A stretch of DNA of 64,000 nt from Peptoniphilus asaccharolyticus DSM 20463 (lineage in GTDB: Bacteria; Bacillota; Clostridia; Tissierellales; Peptoniphilaceae). The position numbers and the translations under genes are program-made. Location: contig NZ_FWWR01000011.1 in NCBI RefSeq assembly GCF_900176115.1, forward strand, positions 62,001 through 126,000, read 5' to 3'. The notes under the pieces were generated by a model, which was not told the origin of the DNA, made no database searches, and saw only the letters and a program-made list of their open reading frames with translations. Positions 51,115 through 60,366 of this stretch are shown here, piece by piece (the first letter of the stretch is position 1; each line of letters opens with the position of its first letter).

Positions 51115-52230
51115 GACGAATTGTCAAATCAAATGCAACACCTATGGTAAGAGACCAAAAAGTTCTTCTTTAGGTGTTTTATATTTTATACATTTTCTAG
51201 GTCTATTATTCATTAAACTTAAGTTATAATTTAATTCATCAATATTCACTTCTGATAAATCCATACCCTTAGGATAAAACTCCCTCAAAAGTCCGTTACT
51301 ATTTTCATTTGTACCTTTTTGCCATGCACAATAGGGATCACAAAAATAAGTTTTGCATCCTAATTCTTTTTCTATTTTCTCAAATTCTGAAAATTCTTTA
51401 CCTCTATCAAAGGTTATTGTTTTTACTAATTCTTTTGGATAATCTTTTAATGCATTTATTATTGCTGGTGTTACGCTTTCCGACTTTCTATTTTCAACTA
51501 GGATTGCTATATAATATCTAGATTTTCTTTCTGCTAAAGTTACGAAACAACATCTACTTTTCCTTTTATGATCTAATCTGCCTGATTCCACTGTATCTGC
51601 TTCCCAGTGGCCTAATTCTTGCCTTCTGTATATCTCTTTAGGTCTTTTCTTAATTGTTCTACCTTTATCATTGAATTTTCCTCTTTTTTCTGCTGGCCTT
51701 TTAAATTTAGCTTTTCTTCTCAAATTTTTCATACTAGTTTTTGGCAGCTTTTTGGCGTGTATCATTCTATATATCGTTGATGTAGATGGTAATTCATGAA
51801 TCTCATTTGTGTTTCTATTTGATATTTGTTCAGGGGACCAATGTTCGTTAATCTTTACAGTTAAATAATCAATAACATCTTTAGAAAATTTACTTTTTCT
51901 ATGGCAGTCTTTTCTTCTATCAATATATTTATCATTTGCCTTTATCGGAAAGTACTTAGTGTAACTTCCCCTACTAACTTTTATCTTAGATGAATTTCTT
52001 TTAATTTCTCTAGATATTGTACTAGGTGACCTTTTAAGTGCTTGTGCAATTTTCCTTATACTCATTCCTAAATTTAAAAATTGGTAAATACAAGATCTTT
52101 CTTCTATGGTAAGATGGTTATAGCTCATAGTTAATCACTCCTTTTAATATGTTTTGTTTGGTCACTTACATATTAACACAGCTGATTAGCTATGAGTTTA
52201 TTTATGTTGCACTTGTTATGATAAATTATC
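51115..52230 (-). mobile_element. IS30-family element, copy 2 (intact)
   Basis: It is 1,116 bp with 4-bp target duplications ATGT (51111-51114 and 52231-52234). Terminal repeats GACGAATTGTCAAATC and GATAATTTATCATAAC read inward. The insertion lies between the tRNA-Leu terminator and polA. Confidence 0.96.
51142..52128 (-). CDS. IS30-family transposase, copy 2
   Basis: The 328-residue transposase has an N-terminal helix-turn-helix (LGMSIRKIAQALKRSPSTISREIKRN) and DDE catalytic residues in GHWEADTV, TFDRGKEF and GTNENSNG. Identical in protein to copy 3, so recent activity is likely. AAAGGAG precedes ATG. Confidence 0.97.
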   Translation of the reverse strand: MSYNHLTIEERSCIYQFLNLGMSIRKIAQALKRSPSTISREIKRNSSKIKVSRGSYTKYFPIKANDKYIDRRKDCHRKSKFSKDVIDYLTVKINEHWSPEQISNRNTNEIHELPSTSTIYRMIHAKKLPKTSMKNLRRKAKFKRPAEKRGKFNDKGRTIKKRPKEIYRRQELGHWEADTVESGRLDHKRKSRCCFVTLAERKSRYYIAILVENRKSESVTPAIINALKDYPKELVKTITFDRGKEFSEFEKIEKELGCKTYFCDPYCAWQKGTNENSNGLLREFYPKGMDLSEVNIDELNYNLSLMNNRPRKCIKYKTPKEELFGLLP

Positions 52231-52284
52231 ATGTGTAAAATTAATTGATATTATAATGTATAATGTTTATAAGGATGTGATTTT

Positions 52285-54933
52285 GTGGAAAAGATTTTAA
52301 TTATAGATGGCTCTTCTCTCTTTTTTAGGGCATTTTATGCGCTGCCATTGTTAAAAACTAAAAAGGGAATTTATACTAATGCTCTGTATGGGTTTATACA
52401 AATGGTTGAAAATGCAATTGACAGAGTTAAGCCAACTCATGCTGTAGTGTGTTTTGATATGAAGGGAAAGACATTTCGTTCTGAAATATATAAGGAATAC
52501 AAGGGAACTCGTCAAAAGACTCCTAATGAATTGGAACAACAATTTCCTATCGTTAGAGATGTTTTAAATTTGATGAATATAGTGGTTTTGGAGTCTCCGG
52601 TGTATGAAGCGGACGATATAGCTGGCACTATTTCAAAGATGGCTTCTGAGATGGGAATGGAATCTGTGCTGCTTACTGGTGATAAAGATTACTATCAATT
52701 GGTTGGAGAGAATACAAGCGTACTTTTGACAAGAAAAGGGATTACTGAAATGGATCTTGTGACTGTTGAAAGTTTGAATGAAGATTATGGCATAACTCCA
52801 GATCAATTTATAGACTTAAAAGGGCTTATGGGAGATAATTCAGACAATATACCTGGAGTTCCTGGAATTGGTGAAAAGACTGGATTAAAACTTATACATG
52901 AGTTTGGAACTATCGAGAATTTATACGATAATATTGATAAAATCACTGCTAAAAAACAAAAAGAAAAGTTGGAAGATAACAAAGCTCAAGCTTTTATGTC
53001 TAAAAAGTTGGGAACTATTGTAAGAAATGTTCCTATAGAGACAGAAATAAAAGACTTGGAGATTCAACAATATAATTTAGAAGAGTTATCTGATTTGTAT
53101 AGAGAATACGAGTTTTATACTTTATTAAAAAGACTTCCGGAAGAATTTCAAAAGGCAGAAATTGTAGAAGTTTCGGAAAGTGCTTTTGAAGTTAGAAATG
53201 TAGAGCCTAAAGAGTTAGTTGAAGAGATAAAGAAAGAAAAATCTTTTGCATTTAGATTTATAACAGATGGTAAAATTTATGAGGGAATAGAACCTTGTAA
53301 ATTTGCTATAAAAGTAAGTGAAAATCCTACTGTAGTTTATTCAGAAATTGATAAATTATTAGATTTTAAAGAAGTTTTTGAGTCTGAGGATATAGAAAAA
53401 TTAGGACATGATTTAAATGAAGATATAATGGTGCTTATGAGTAAGGGAATTGATATAAAGAATTTTACTCATGACACTCAAATTGCAGAATATCTTTTAA
53501 ATTCAACAAAATCCGATTATGATATTTCAAATATAACTAATGAGCATTTTAGAGTTGGATATAAAGATGAAGAAGAACTCCTTGGAAAAGGTGTAAAGAA
53601 GAAAAAATATTCTGATTTATCAGAAGATGAAATAAATAAATACGCTGCTTTTTATTTGACGAGTGTCTATAAGTTAAGAGATAGACAAGTTGAATTGTTA
53701 AAAGAGCAAGAAATGGAAGAACTATATAGAAATGTAGAGTTACCATTAGTTGAAGTGTTGGCGTCTATGGAATTAATAGGAATTAAGACTGAGACAACGG
53801 TGTTTGATGAAATAGGTTTTGACTTAGATTTGAGAATTGAAAAGTTGGAGTCGTTGATATATGAACAGGCTGGAGAAAAATTTAATATAAGTTCGCCTAA
53901 ACAATTAGGTGTGATTTTATTTGAAAAACTTGGTTTCCAAGTTATAAAGAAGACAAAGACAGGATATTCAACTTCAGCAGAAGTTTTGGAAAAGCTTATA
54001 GACGAAGGCAAAATTGTAGGTAATATACTTGAATATAGAAAACTTACCAAGTTAAAGTCAACTTATGTAGATGGATTAAAGGCGATTGTAAACAAGAAAA
54101 CCGGCAGAATACATTCTCATTTTAATCAAACGGTGGCAAGTACTGGAAGGATTTCCTCACAAGACCCTAACCTGCAAAATATACCTATAAAGACAGAAGA
54201 AGGTAGATTGATTCGTAAGGCATTCTTGGCTTCTGACGGGTGTTCTCTTGTGGATGCGGACTATTCACAAATTGAGTTGAGGGTTTTGGCATCTATAACA
54301 GAAGATGAAAATATGATTTCAGCATTTGAACAAAATGTAGACATTCATAGAAAGACAGCTTCGGAGGTGCTTGAAGTGCCTCTTGAAGAAGTTAGTCCTC
54401 TTTTGAGATCGCAAGCTAAGGCTGTAAATTTCGGTATTGTGTATGGAATTTCAGACTATGGGCTTTCAAGAAATTTAAATATTCCAAGAAAGACAGCTAA
54501 GACATACATTGACAACTATCTTGAAAACTTCAAAGGTATTAGAAAGTTTATGACTGATGAAGTTGAAGTGGCGAGAAAAAATGGATATGTAAAGACTATT
54601 TTGAATAGAAGAAGATATATACCTGAGCTTTCAGCAAAAAATTTCAATATACGTCAATTTGGTGAGAGAATAGCAATAAACACACCTATTCAAGGTTCGG
54701 CAGCGGACATTATAAAGATTGCAATGGTGAGAGTTTACAAGACTCTAAAAGAAAAGAATATGGCTTCAAAATTGATATTGCAAATTCACGATGAGTTGAT
54801 AGTTGATGCAGTGGAAGAAGAAGTTGAAGATGTAAAGAAGTTAATGCATGAATTGATGGAAAATGCTGTGAAGATGAAAGTTGATTTGAAAATAGATATG
54901 CAAGTTGGAGAGAGTTTGTATGATACTAAGTAA
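52285..54933 (+). CDS. polA: DNA polymerase I
   Basis: An 882-residue protein starting at GTG. The 5' nuclease domain (1-290) has LIIDGSSLFFRAFYAL and GLMGDNSDNIPGVPGIG. The middle region (about 300-470) lacks the DxE of an active proofreading site. The polymerase domain has DADYSQIELRVLAS, the O helix AKAVNFGIVYG and QIHDEL. It repairs DNA and removes RNA primers. Confidence 0.97.
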   Translation: MEKILIIDGSSLFFRAFYALPLLKTKKGIYTNALYGFIQMVENAIDRVKPTHAVVCFDMKGKTFRSEIYKEYKGTRQKTPNELEQQFPIVRDVLNLMNIVVLESPVYEADDIAGTISKMASEMGMESVLLTGDKDYYQLVGENTSVLLTRKGITEMDLVTVESLNEDYGITPDQFIDLKGLMGDNSDNIPGVPGIGEKTGLKLIHEFGTIENLYDNIDKITAKKQKEKLEDNKAQAFMSKKLGTIVRNVPIETEIKDLEIQQYNLEELSDLYREYEFYTLLKRLPEEFQKAEIVEVSESAFEVRNVEPKELVEEIKKEKSFAFRFITDGKIYEGIEPCKFAIKVSENPTVVYSEIDKLLDFKEVFESEDIEKLGHDLNEDIMVLMSKGIDIKNFTHDTQIAEYLLNSTKSDYDISNITNEHFRVGYKDEEELLGKGVKKKKYSDLSEDEINKYAAFYLTSVYKLRDRQVELLKEQEMEELYRNVELPLVEVLASMELIGIKTETTVFDEIGFDLDLRIEKLESLIYEQAGEKFNISSPKQLGVILFEKLGFQVIKKTKTGYSTSAEVLEKLIDEGKIVGNILEYRKLTKLKSTYVDGLKAIVNKKTGRIHSHFNQTVASTGRISSQDPNLQNIPIKTEEGRLIRKAFLASDGCSLVDADYSQIELRVLASITEDENMISAFEQNVDIHRKTASEVLEVPLEEVSPLLRSQAKAVNFGIVYGISDYGLSRNLNIPRKTAKTYIDNYLENFKGIRKFMTDEVEVARKNGYVKTILNRRRYIPELSAKNFNIRQFGERIAINTPIQGSAADIIKIAMVRVYKTLKEKNMASKLILQIHDELIVDAVEEEVEDVKKLMHELMENAVKMKVDLKIDMQVGESLYDTK

Positions 54934-55516
54934 GGTTATTGTAATAACCGGCTCTATAGCAACTGGCAAAAGTGCTGTTACAGAAATTATTAAAAAAAAC
55001 GGTTTTGAAGTTATAGATGCTGATGAAATAGGACATGAAGTTTTAGAGAAAGATTTTATCGCAAAGCAGATAGGAGAAAGTTTTGGAGATGAGTTTTTAA
55101 AACAAGGTTCTGTAGATAGAGCAAGACTTTCAAAATATGTATTTCAAAATCAAGAAAAAATTGAGATTTTAAATTCAATAATGCACCAAGCAATATTCGA
55201 CGAGATAAATTATAGAATTAAAAACTCTACAGATAAAGTTATATTTGTAGATATGCCACTATATTATGAAATAGAAAGCAAACTCTTAGACTACGGCTTT
55301 AAGTCAGATGAGGTTTGGCTAGTATATGTGAGCAAAAAAATTCAAATTGAACGTCTCATGAAAAGAGATTGTATAACTTCAGAGGTGGCACTACAAAAAA
55401 TAAATTCTCAAATAGATATAGAATTAAAAAAAGATAGAGCTGACTCTATTATAGAAAATGAAAAATCTTTTGAAGAATTAGAAGAGAGAGTAAATTTTTT
55501 AATAAAGAATATATAA
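54920..55516 (+). CDS. coaE: Dephospho-CoA kinase
   Basis: This 198-residue protein catalyses the last step of coenzyme A synthesis. The P loop is TGSIATGKSAV, followed by IDADEIGHEVL, FVDMPLYYE and the lid (IERLMKRDC). The ATG 54920 overlaps the polA end by 14 bp; polA-coaE is a frequent Firmicute order. Confidence 0.95.
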   Translation: MILSKVIVITGSIATGKSAVTEIIKKNGFEVIDADEIGHEVLEKDFIAKQIGESFGDEFLKQGSVDRARLSKYVFQNQEKIEILNSIMHQAIFDEINYRIKNSTDKVIFVDMPLYYEIESKLLDYGFKSDEVWLVYVSKKIQIERLMKRDCITSEVALQKINSQIDIELKKDRADSIIENEKSFEELEERVNFLIKNI

Positions 55517-55519
55517 AGA

Positions 55520-55558
55520 AAGACTACTTAGCAATTGATGTTAAGTAGTCTTTTTAAT
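55520..55558. terminator. Terminator after coaE
   Basis: AAAGACTACTTA and TAAGTAGTCTTT pair over 12 bp, followed by T-rich sequence. It probably serves both converging genes. Confidence 0.88.
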
Positions 55559-55562
55559 TTAA

Positions 55563-56401
55563 TTATAAGTTTCTAGCTCTGAAAGTATCTCCATCTTCTA
55601 TAGTTCCAGCTTCATAACCTTTTTTAAACCATCGCATACGTTGTTCACTAGTGCCATGAGTGAAAGTATCCGGCATAGATTTGCCATAAGCTTGCTCTTG
55701 TATTCTATCGTCACCAACTCCGGCAGCTGCATTCATAGCTTCTTCGATGTCGCCAGCTTCCAAGTAGCCCATTTCTTTAGCGTAATGAGCGCAAACTCCA
55801 GCGTAGTAGTCAGCTTGTAGTTCAAGTCTTATCATATATTGATTAAATTCAACTTCACTTAACTTATTTTTCAAAGCAAAGACTTGGTCTAACACCCCCA
55901 ACTGATGTTGAACGTGGTGTCCAACTTCATGCGCCAACACGTAAGCGAGAGCGAAATCTCCTGTAGCTGCGAATTTATTGTGTAAATCATCATAGAAAGC
56001 TGTATCCATATATATTGTCTCATCACCAGGACAGTAGAAAGGACCTGTTTGAGATGAAGCAGTTCCACAAGCGCTTTGAGTAGAACCTGAATAGAGAGTT
56101 AGTTTAGGTTCTGAATAAGTTAAGTTATGTTATGTTGCTTAAAAATTTCGCCCCAAACATCTTCTGTATCTGCAAGCACAACTGAAAGAAATTCTGTACG
56201 AGTTTTGGTCTCTTGGGATTGTTGTGTTGTTATATTCTGAGTAGGTGCTGAACCGTTGTTTAAAACATCAAGCGGGTTACCTCCCATTAAAAATACTATC
56301 AACATCAATATTAAAAGACCGCCACCGCCAATGGGCCTCATACGTCTTCCTGAACCACCTGTATTTACATTTGAACTTTGTCGTCTACCTTGCCATTTCA
56401 T
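55563..56401 (-). pseudogene. YpfJ-type neutral zinc metallopeptidase, frameshifted in a pentamer repeat
   Basis: From ATG 56401 (AGGTGGAG upstream) the N-terminal part has MKWQGRRQSSNVN, one membrane helix (GGLLILMLIVFLMGG) and EDVWGEIFKQHNIT, then stops at 56120. The next frame continues YSEPKLTLYSGSTQSACG ... GDETIYMD and LAYVLAHEVGHHVQHQLG, the zinc site HExxH, to 55563. The break is in four tandem 5-mers (minus strand AACAT AACAT AACTT AACTT); three copies would give one frame of about 278 residues. A phase switch is possible. Confidence 0.85.
56117..56137 (-). repeat. Pentanucleotide repeat causing the frameshift
   Basis: On the minus strand AACAT, AACAT, AACTT, AACTT are tandem units in the coding sequence. 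Removing any one unit joins the two halves in frame as KQHNI/L-TYSEP. Confidence 0.8.
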
Positions 56402-56480
56402 AATATCTCCACCTAATTGTTTTATTTTTATATACTTACCCAAATGCAGTATTGTAATGCAATAAAAGATTATTATAAGA

Positions 56481-56509
56481 TTGAACAATTAAAGTTGTTT
56501 TGATATAAT
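56481..56509 (+). promoter_or_regulatory. Promoter of the molybdenum operon
   Basis: TTGAAC (56481-56486), 17 bp, TATAAT (56504-56509) with TGA before the -10 box. No structured Moco riboswitch is visible in the short leader. Confidence 0.7.
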
Positions 56510-56542
56510 TAGTTCCAATAAATGATTTTAGGTGAGAAAAAA

Positions 56543-57508
56543 ATGAAAGAAATAATTCATAAGGCATACGAATTGTATACAGGAAATATTCCTGTAATAG
56601 TAGCGACTATTATATCTAAGAGCGGTTCAACTCCAAGAGGAGAAGGTTCTTCAATGATTATCACTGAAAAGGGATATGACAGCGGAACAATTGGCGGAGG
56701 AGCACAAGAATTCCAAGCTATAGAAATGGGCAAGGAATTAGTTAAGCAAGCTCAATCTGGAAATCATAAATATATATTGACTACAAACGAGGCTGAAGAT
56801 ATAGGAATGGTTTGTGGAGGAACAAATACTATTCATTTTGAATATATAGACCCAAGCAATGAAGTGATAGGCGAATATCTTAAATTTATTTTAGATAACT
56901 ATTCAGAATGTGAAATTTCAATGGTATATGATTTGAATTTAGAAAGTGGATTTTCTATTGAAGTGAATGGAGAATTGAAACAATTTACTAAGGGCGGAGA
57001 ACCAACTAATCTATTCAAATTTAAGATTGAGTCTGAACCAACTATGTATATCTTTGGGGGGGGACACGTTTCACAAGCTACAGTTCCAATTTTAAATTAT
57101 TTAGGATATAAGACAGTGGTTGTGGAAAATAGAGAAGAGTTTTTGAAAGAAGAAGATTTTCCAAATTCAAAGAGATATTTAATGGAATATGAGGATGTTA
57201 AAAATCTTGATATAACAAAAGATGATTATGTAATTATCCTAACAAGAGGACATCTATCAGATAAGATTGCGCTAAAATCTGCATTGGACAAGAAACCTAA
57301 GTATATAGGTGTTATTGGAAGTAGAAAAAAATCTATTTTGATGTTCAAAGATTTAGAGGGAACGGAATATGAAGAAATTGCAAAGGGAAGAGTTTTCTCT
57401 CCTGTTGGAATAGAAATCGGAGCTGAAACACCTAAGGAAATAGCAATTTCAATCACAGCACAGATAATTGCAGTGGCAAGGGGAATATATGAAGACAATA
57501 AGAACTGA
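56543..57508 (+). CDS. xdhC: XdhC-family molybdoenzyme maturation protein
   Basis: It is 321 residues from ATG 56543 behind TAGGTGAG. N-terminal XdhC/CoxI domain (ATIISKSGSTPRGEGSSMIIT, GTIGGGAQEFQAIEMG) and a C-terminal Rossmann domain (YIFGGGHVSQATVPILNYLGY, VIGSRKK, PVGIEIGAETPKEIAISI). XdhC inserts or sulphurates Mo cofactor for hydroxylases of the xanthine dehydrogenase type. No such enzyme is in the window. Confidence 0.92.
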   Translation: MKEIIHKAYELYTGNIPVIVATIISKSGSTPRGEGSSMIITEKGYDSGTIGGGAQEFQAIEMGKELVKQAQSGNHKYILTTNEAEDIGMVCGGTNTIHFEYIDPSNEVIGEYLKFILDNYSECEISMVYDLNLESGFSIEVNGELKQFTKGGEPTNLFKFKIESEPTMYIFGGGHVSQATVPILNYLGYKTVVVENREEFLKEEDFPNSKRYLMEYEDVKNLDITKDDYVIILTRGHLSDKIALKSALDKKPKYIGVIGSRKKSILMFKDLEGTEYEEIAKGRVFSPVGIEIGAETPKEIAISITAQIIAVARGIYEDNKN

Positions 57509-58448
57509 AGAAGCTGTTGGACAGGTATTAGGACATGATTTAACACAGATAATAAAGGGTGTGAGTAAGGGCCCAAGATTTAAAAAGGGTCATGTGATTA
57601 GAGAAGAAGATGTGCCTGTTTTACTTGAGATGGGAAAGGAACACATCTATATACTTGAAGTTGCAGAAGATGAATACCACGAAGAAGATGCAGCTAAGGA
57701 AATAGCAAGAAAAATTTCTGGAAGAAACATAGTATTTTCAGATGTATCTGAAGGAAAAGTAAATTTAATTGCAGATACTGATGGAGTTTTACTAGTAGAT
57801 GTAGAAAAGCTATTTGGATTGAATTCAATAACTGACATAACAATTGCCACTAAATTTTCTGATATAGCTGTAAAAAAAGGTGAGGTTTTAGCGGGCACTA
57901 GAATTACACCGGTGAAGATAAAGAAAAATGTCATAGATGAAATTGAAGATGAGAGCGTGGTTGAAGTATTACCATTTAAAAATTTAAAGTTCGCAATCAT
58001 CACAACCGGAAGTGAAGTTTCAAAGGGAAGAATTGAAGATAAATTCACAGGGGTAGTTAGAGAAAAATTTTCTCAGTTTAAATTTGAAGAAATACATCAA
58101 GAGTATGTAACAGATAATTTAGATGAAATTTCTTCTAAGATAGACAAAGCTGTTGAACTGGGAGCGGATGTAGTGGTTTGTACTGGAGGAATGAGTGTTG
58201 ATCCTGATGATAAAACTCCAGGAGCAATTAAAAAATCCTCAACAGAACAAGTGACTTATGGGACACCGGTTTTACCTGGAGCTATGTTTATGATAGCTTA
58301 TAAGGGAAATAGTGTATTGTTAGGTCTGCCAGGTTCTGTAATGTATTGTGAAAAGACAATTTTAGATATGGTGCTTCCTAAAATAGCAGCGGGAATTAAA
58401 TTGGAAAAGAAGGATATAGTAAAGCTTGGCCATGGGGGACTACTATGA
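57489..58448 (+). CDS. MoeA-like molybdopterin-binding protein
   Basis: This 319-residue protein begins at ATG 57489, overlapping xdhC. The N-terminus (EEAVGQVLGHDLTQI) and the MPT-binding core (FAIITTGSEVSKGRIEDKF, DVVVCTGGMSVDPDDKTPGAI, GTPVLPGAMFMIAY, LLGLPGSVMYCEKT) are those of clostridial MoeA-like proteins. It is shorter than canonical MoeA (about 400) and lacks its full N-terminal domains. It may insert Mo or act on a variant cofactor. Confidence 0.88.
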   Translation: MKTIRTEEAVGQVLGHDLTQIIKGVSKGPRFKKGHVIREEDVPVLLEMGKEHIYILEVAEDEYHEEDAAKEIARKISGRNIVFSDVSEGKVNLIADTDGVLLVDVEKLFGLNSITDITIATKFSDIAVKKGEVLAGTRITPVKIKKNVIDEIEDESVVEVLPFKNLKFAIITTGSEVSKGRIEDKFTGVVREKFSQFKFEEIHQEYVTDNLDEISSKIDKAVELGADVVVCTGGMSVDPDDKTPGAIKKSSTEQVTYGTPVLPGAMFMIAYKGNSVLLGLPGSVMYCEKTILDMVLPKIAAGIKLEKKDIVKLGHGGLL

Positions 58449-58924
58449 CAGAACTTACGCACTTTGATGAAAATGGAAATGCGAGAATGGTGGATGTAAC
58501 AGAAAAGTCAGTTACAGATAGGGTTGCCATAGCAAGTGGAATAATAAAGATGTCAGAGCTTGCACTTAGTAAAATTGTAAATAAGGAAGCTAAAAAAGGT
58601 GATGTTTTAACTGTTGCGCAAGTTGGTGGGATTATGGCAGTTAAAAAGACTTCAGATTTAATTCCTATGGCGCATCCAATAGGCATAACAGGTGCAGATT
58701 TGACATTTGAAGTAGATAGAGAAAATTCTCAGATAAAAGCTATTTGCACTGTAAAAGTTTCTGAGAAGACAGGTGTTGAAATGGAAGCTTTAACAGGAGT
58801 GTCTATGAGTTTGCTCACGATATATGACATGGTAAAAGCAGTAGACAAAACTATGGAGATAACAGATATTAAATTAGAATATAAGGATGGTGGTAAAAGC
58901 GGTAAATTCAAGAGGAATCGTTGA
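58445..58924 (+). CDS. moaC: Cyclic pyranopterin monophosphate synthase MoaC
   Basis: The 159-residue protein forms cPMP with MoaA in the first Mo cofactor step. Signatures: LTHFDENGNARMVDVTEKSVTDRVAIASG, KGDVLTVAQVGGIMAVKKTSDLIPMAHPI, GVEMEALTGVSMSLLTIYDMVKA. It overlaps both neighbours. Confidence 0.96.
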   Translation: MTELTHFDENGNARMVDVTEKSVTDRVAIASGIIKMSELALSKIVNKEAKKGDVLTVAQVGGIMAVKKTSDLIPMAHPIGITGADLTFEVDRENSQIKAICTVKVSEKTGVEMEALTGVSMSLLTIYDMVKAVDKTMEITDIKLEYKDGGKSGKFKRNR

Positions 58925-59876
58925 TCAGTCGGGCAGAGTGATAGATTATATAAGAGTTTCAGTTACTCAAAGATGTAATTTGAGATGTGTCTATTGCATG
59001 CCGGAGAACTGTAAAATTGAAAAAGAGACACTTAGTTTTGAGGACTATTTAAAGATTTTAAAAGTTTTTAGAGAGCTTGGTGTAAAGAAGATTAAGATAA
59101 CGGGTGGAGAACCTTTAGTTAGACAAGGGGTAAATAAATTTATTAATTCGTTAAAGAATGACTTGGGGTTTGAATCTGTTACGCTAACTACTAATGGAAT
59201 TCTGTTATCGAAAAATATAGATGAGCTATTGGAAGCGGGAATAGACGGAATAAATATTTCATTGGATACCATGAATAGTGAAAAATATAGAGAAATAACT
59301 AGGCTTGGAGATTTGAGTGTAGTTAAGAACTCCATAGAAGAACTCATAGAGAAAAAATTTAAGAATATAAAGATAAATATGGTTCCGATTGATGGAGCGA
59401 ACAGCGATGAGATTATAGACTTTGTTGACTTCGCACATGAAAATCCGGTAGCGGTTAGATTTATTGAGCTTATGCCAATATCAGAGGCAGTAAGGTACAA
59501 GGGAATCAAGAGAGAAAAAATAATTTCAATGATAAGAGAAAAGTACGGCCAAGAAGAGTTAATAAATGAAAAATTAGGTAATGGGCCGGCTGAATATTAT
59601 ACGTTTGAAAAGTTTAATGGAAAAATAGGATTTATAGATGCTGTTGGGCATAGATTTTGTGAGAACTGCAACAGAGTTAGGATGGACTCAAACGGAAATT
59701 TGAGATTGTGTCTTGAATTTGGAGATGGAATTTCAATGGTCGATTTTGTTGAAGGCAAGATATCAGAAGAAGATTTTAAACAGAAATTGAAAAAGATAAT
59801 TTATAGAAAGCCCTTGGCAAATGATTTTGATATAAATTCAGTAAGTGATTTCAATATGAACAATATCGGAGGGTAA
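58887..59876 (+). CDS. moaA: GTP 3',8-cyclase MoaA
   Basis: This is a 329-residue radical SAM enzyme. The cluster site is CNLRCVYCMP, the SAM site GGEPLVR, and the C-terminal second cluster FCENCNRVRMDSNGNLRLC. The C-terminal end lacks the double glycine tail but ends NNIGG, so it is present. It overlaps moaC by 38 bp. Confidence 0.96.
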   Translation: MVVKAVNSRGIVDQSGRVIDYIRVSVTQRCNLRCVYCMPENCKIEKETLSFEDYLKILKVFRELGVKKIKITGGEPLVRQGVNKFINSLKNDLGFESVTLTTNGILLSKNIDELLEAGIDGINISLDTMNSEKYREITRLGDLSVVKNSIEELIEKKFKNIKINMVPIDGANSDEIIDFVDFAHENPVAVRFIELMPISEAVRYKGIKREKIISMIREKYGQEELINEKLGNGPAEYYTFEKFNGKIGFIDAVGHRFCENCNRVRMDSNGNLRLCLEFGDGISMVDFVEGKISEEDFKQKLKKIIYRKPLANDFDINSVSDFNMNNIGG

Positions 59877-59877
59877 A

Positions 59878-60366
59878 ATGTATAGTGTTTTTATTTTGAC
59901 GGTTAGTGATTCGGGGTTTTATGAGAATAAGGCAGATTTCAGTGGCCCGTCTCTTGTCGAGTTGATGAGCGAACAAGGTTACGAAGTGGTCGGAACAGGA
60001 ATAGTTCCTGATGATAGAGAGCTTATAAAGAAAGAGCTAATTAAGCACGCAGATGTAAATTTGATTTTGACAACCGGAGGGACAGGACTTGGCAGACGAG
60101 ATATAACACCAGAAGCTACCAAAGACGTAATAGATAGAGAAGTTCCGGGATTAGCAGAGCTAATGCGTATGAAATCTTATGAAGTTGTAGAGAGCGGTAT
60201 TTTATCTAGACAAGTGTGTGGCACAATGGGAAGCTGCTTGATTGTAAATTTACCGGGAAGTCCTAAGGCAGCTAAAGAGAATATAAGTTTTGTTTTAAAA
60301 CCTTTAGAACATGCGCTAAAGATGTTGAATACAGAAAAGGCAAATTGTGCGGGGATAGAAAGATGA
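59878..60366 (+). CDS. mogA: Molybdopterin adenylyltransferase (MogA/MoaB type)
   Basis: A protein of 162 residues. VFILTVSDSGFYENKADFSGPSL at the start, LILTTGGTGLGRRDITPEATKDVIDREVPGLAELMR in the centre and CLIVNLPGSPKAAKENI at the end match MogA/MoaB. It adenylylates molybdopterin before Mo insertion by MoeA. Starts 1 bp after moaA. Confidence 0.93.
   Translation: MYSVFILTVSDSGFYENKADFSGPSLVELMSEQGYEVVGTGIVPDDRELIKKELIKHADVNLILTTGGTGLGRRDITPEATKDVIDREVPGLAELMRMKSYEVVESGILSRQVCGTMGSCLIVNLPGSPKAAKENISFVLKPLEHALKMLNTEKANCAGIER

Noticed and set aside
51309-51521. 70-residue frame opposite the IS30 transposase (also at 36893 and 63102)
   Set aside because: It recurs only because the IS is repeated; the antisense frame has no ribosome site or domain.
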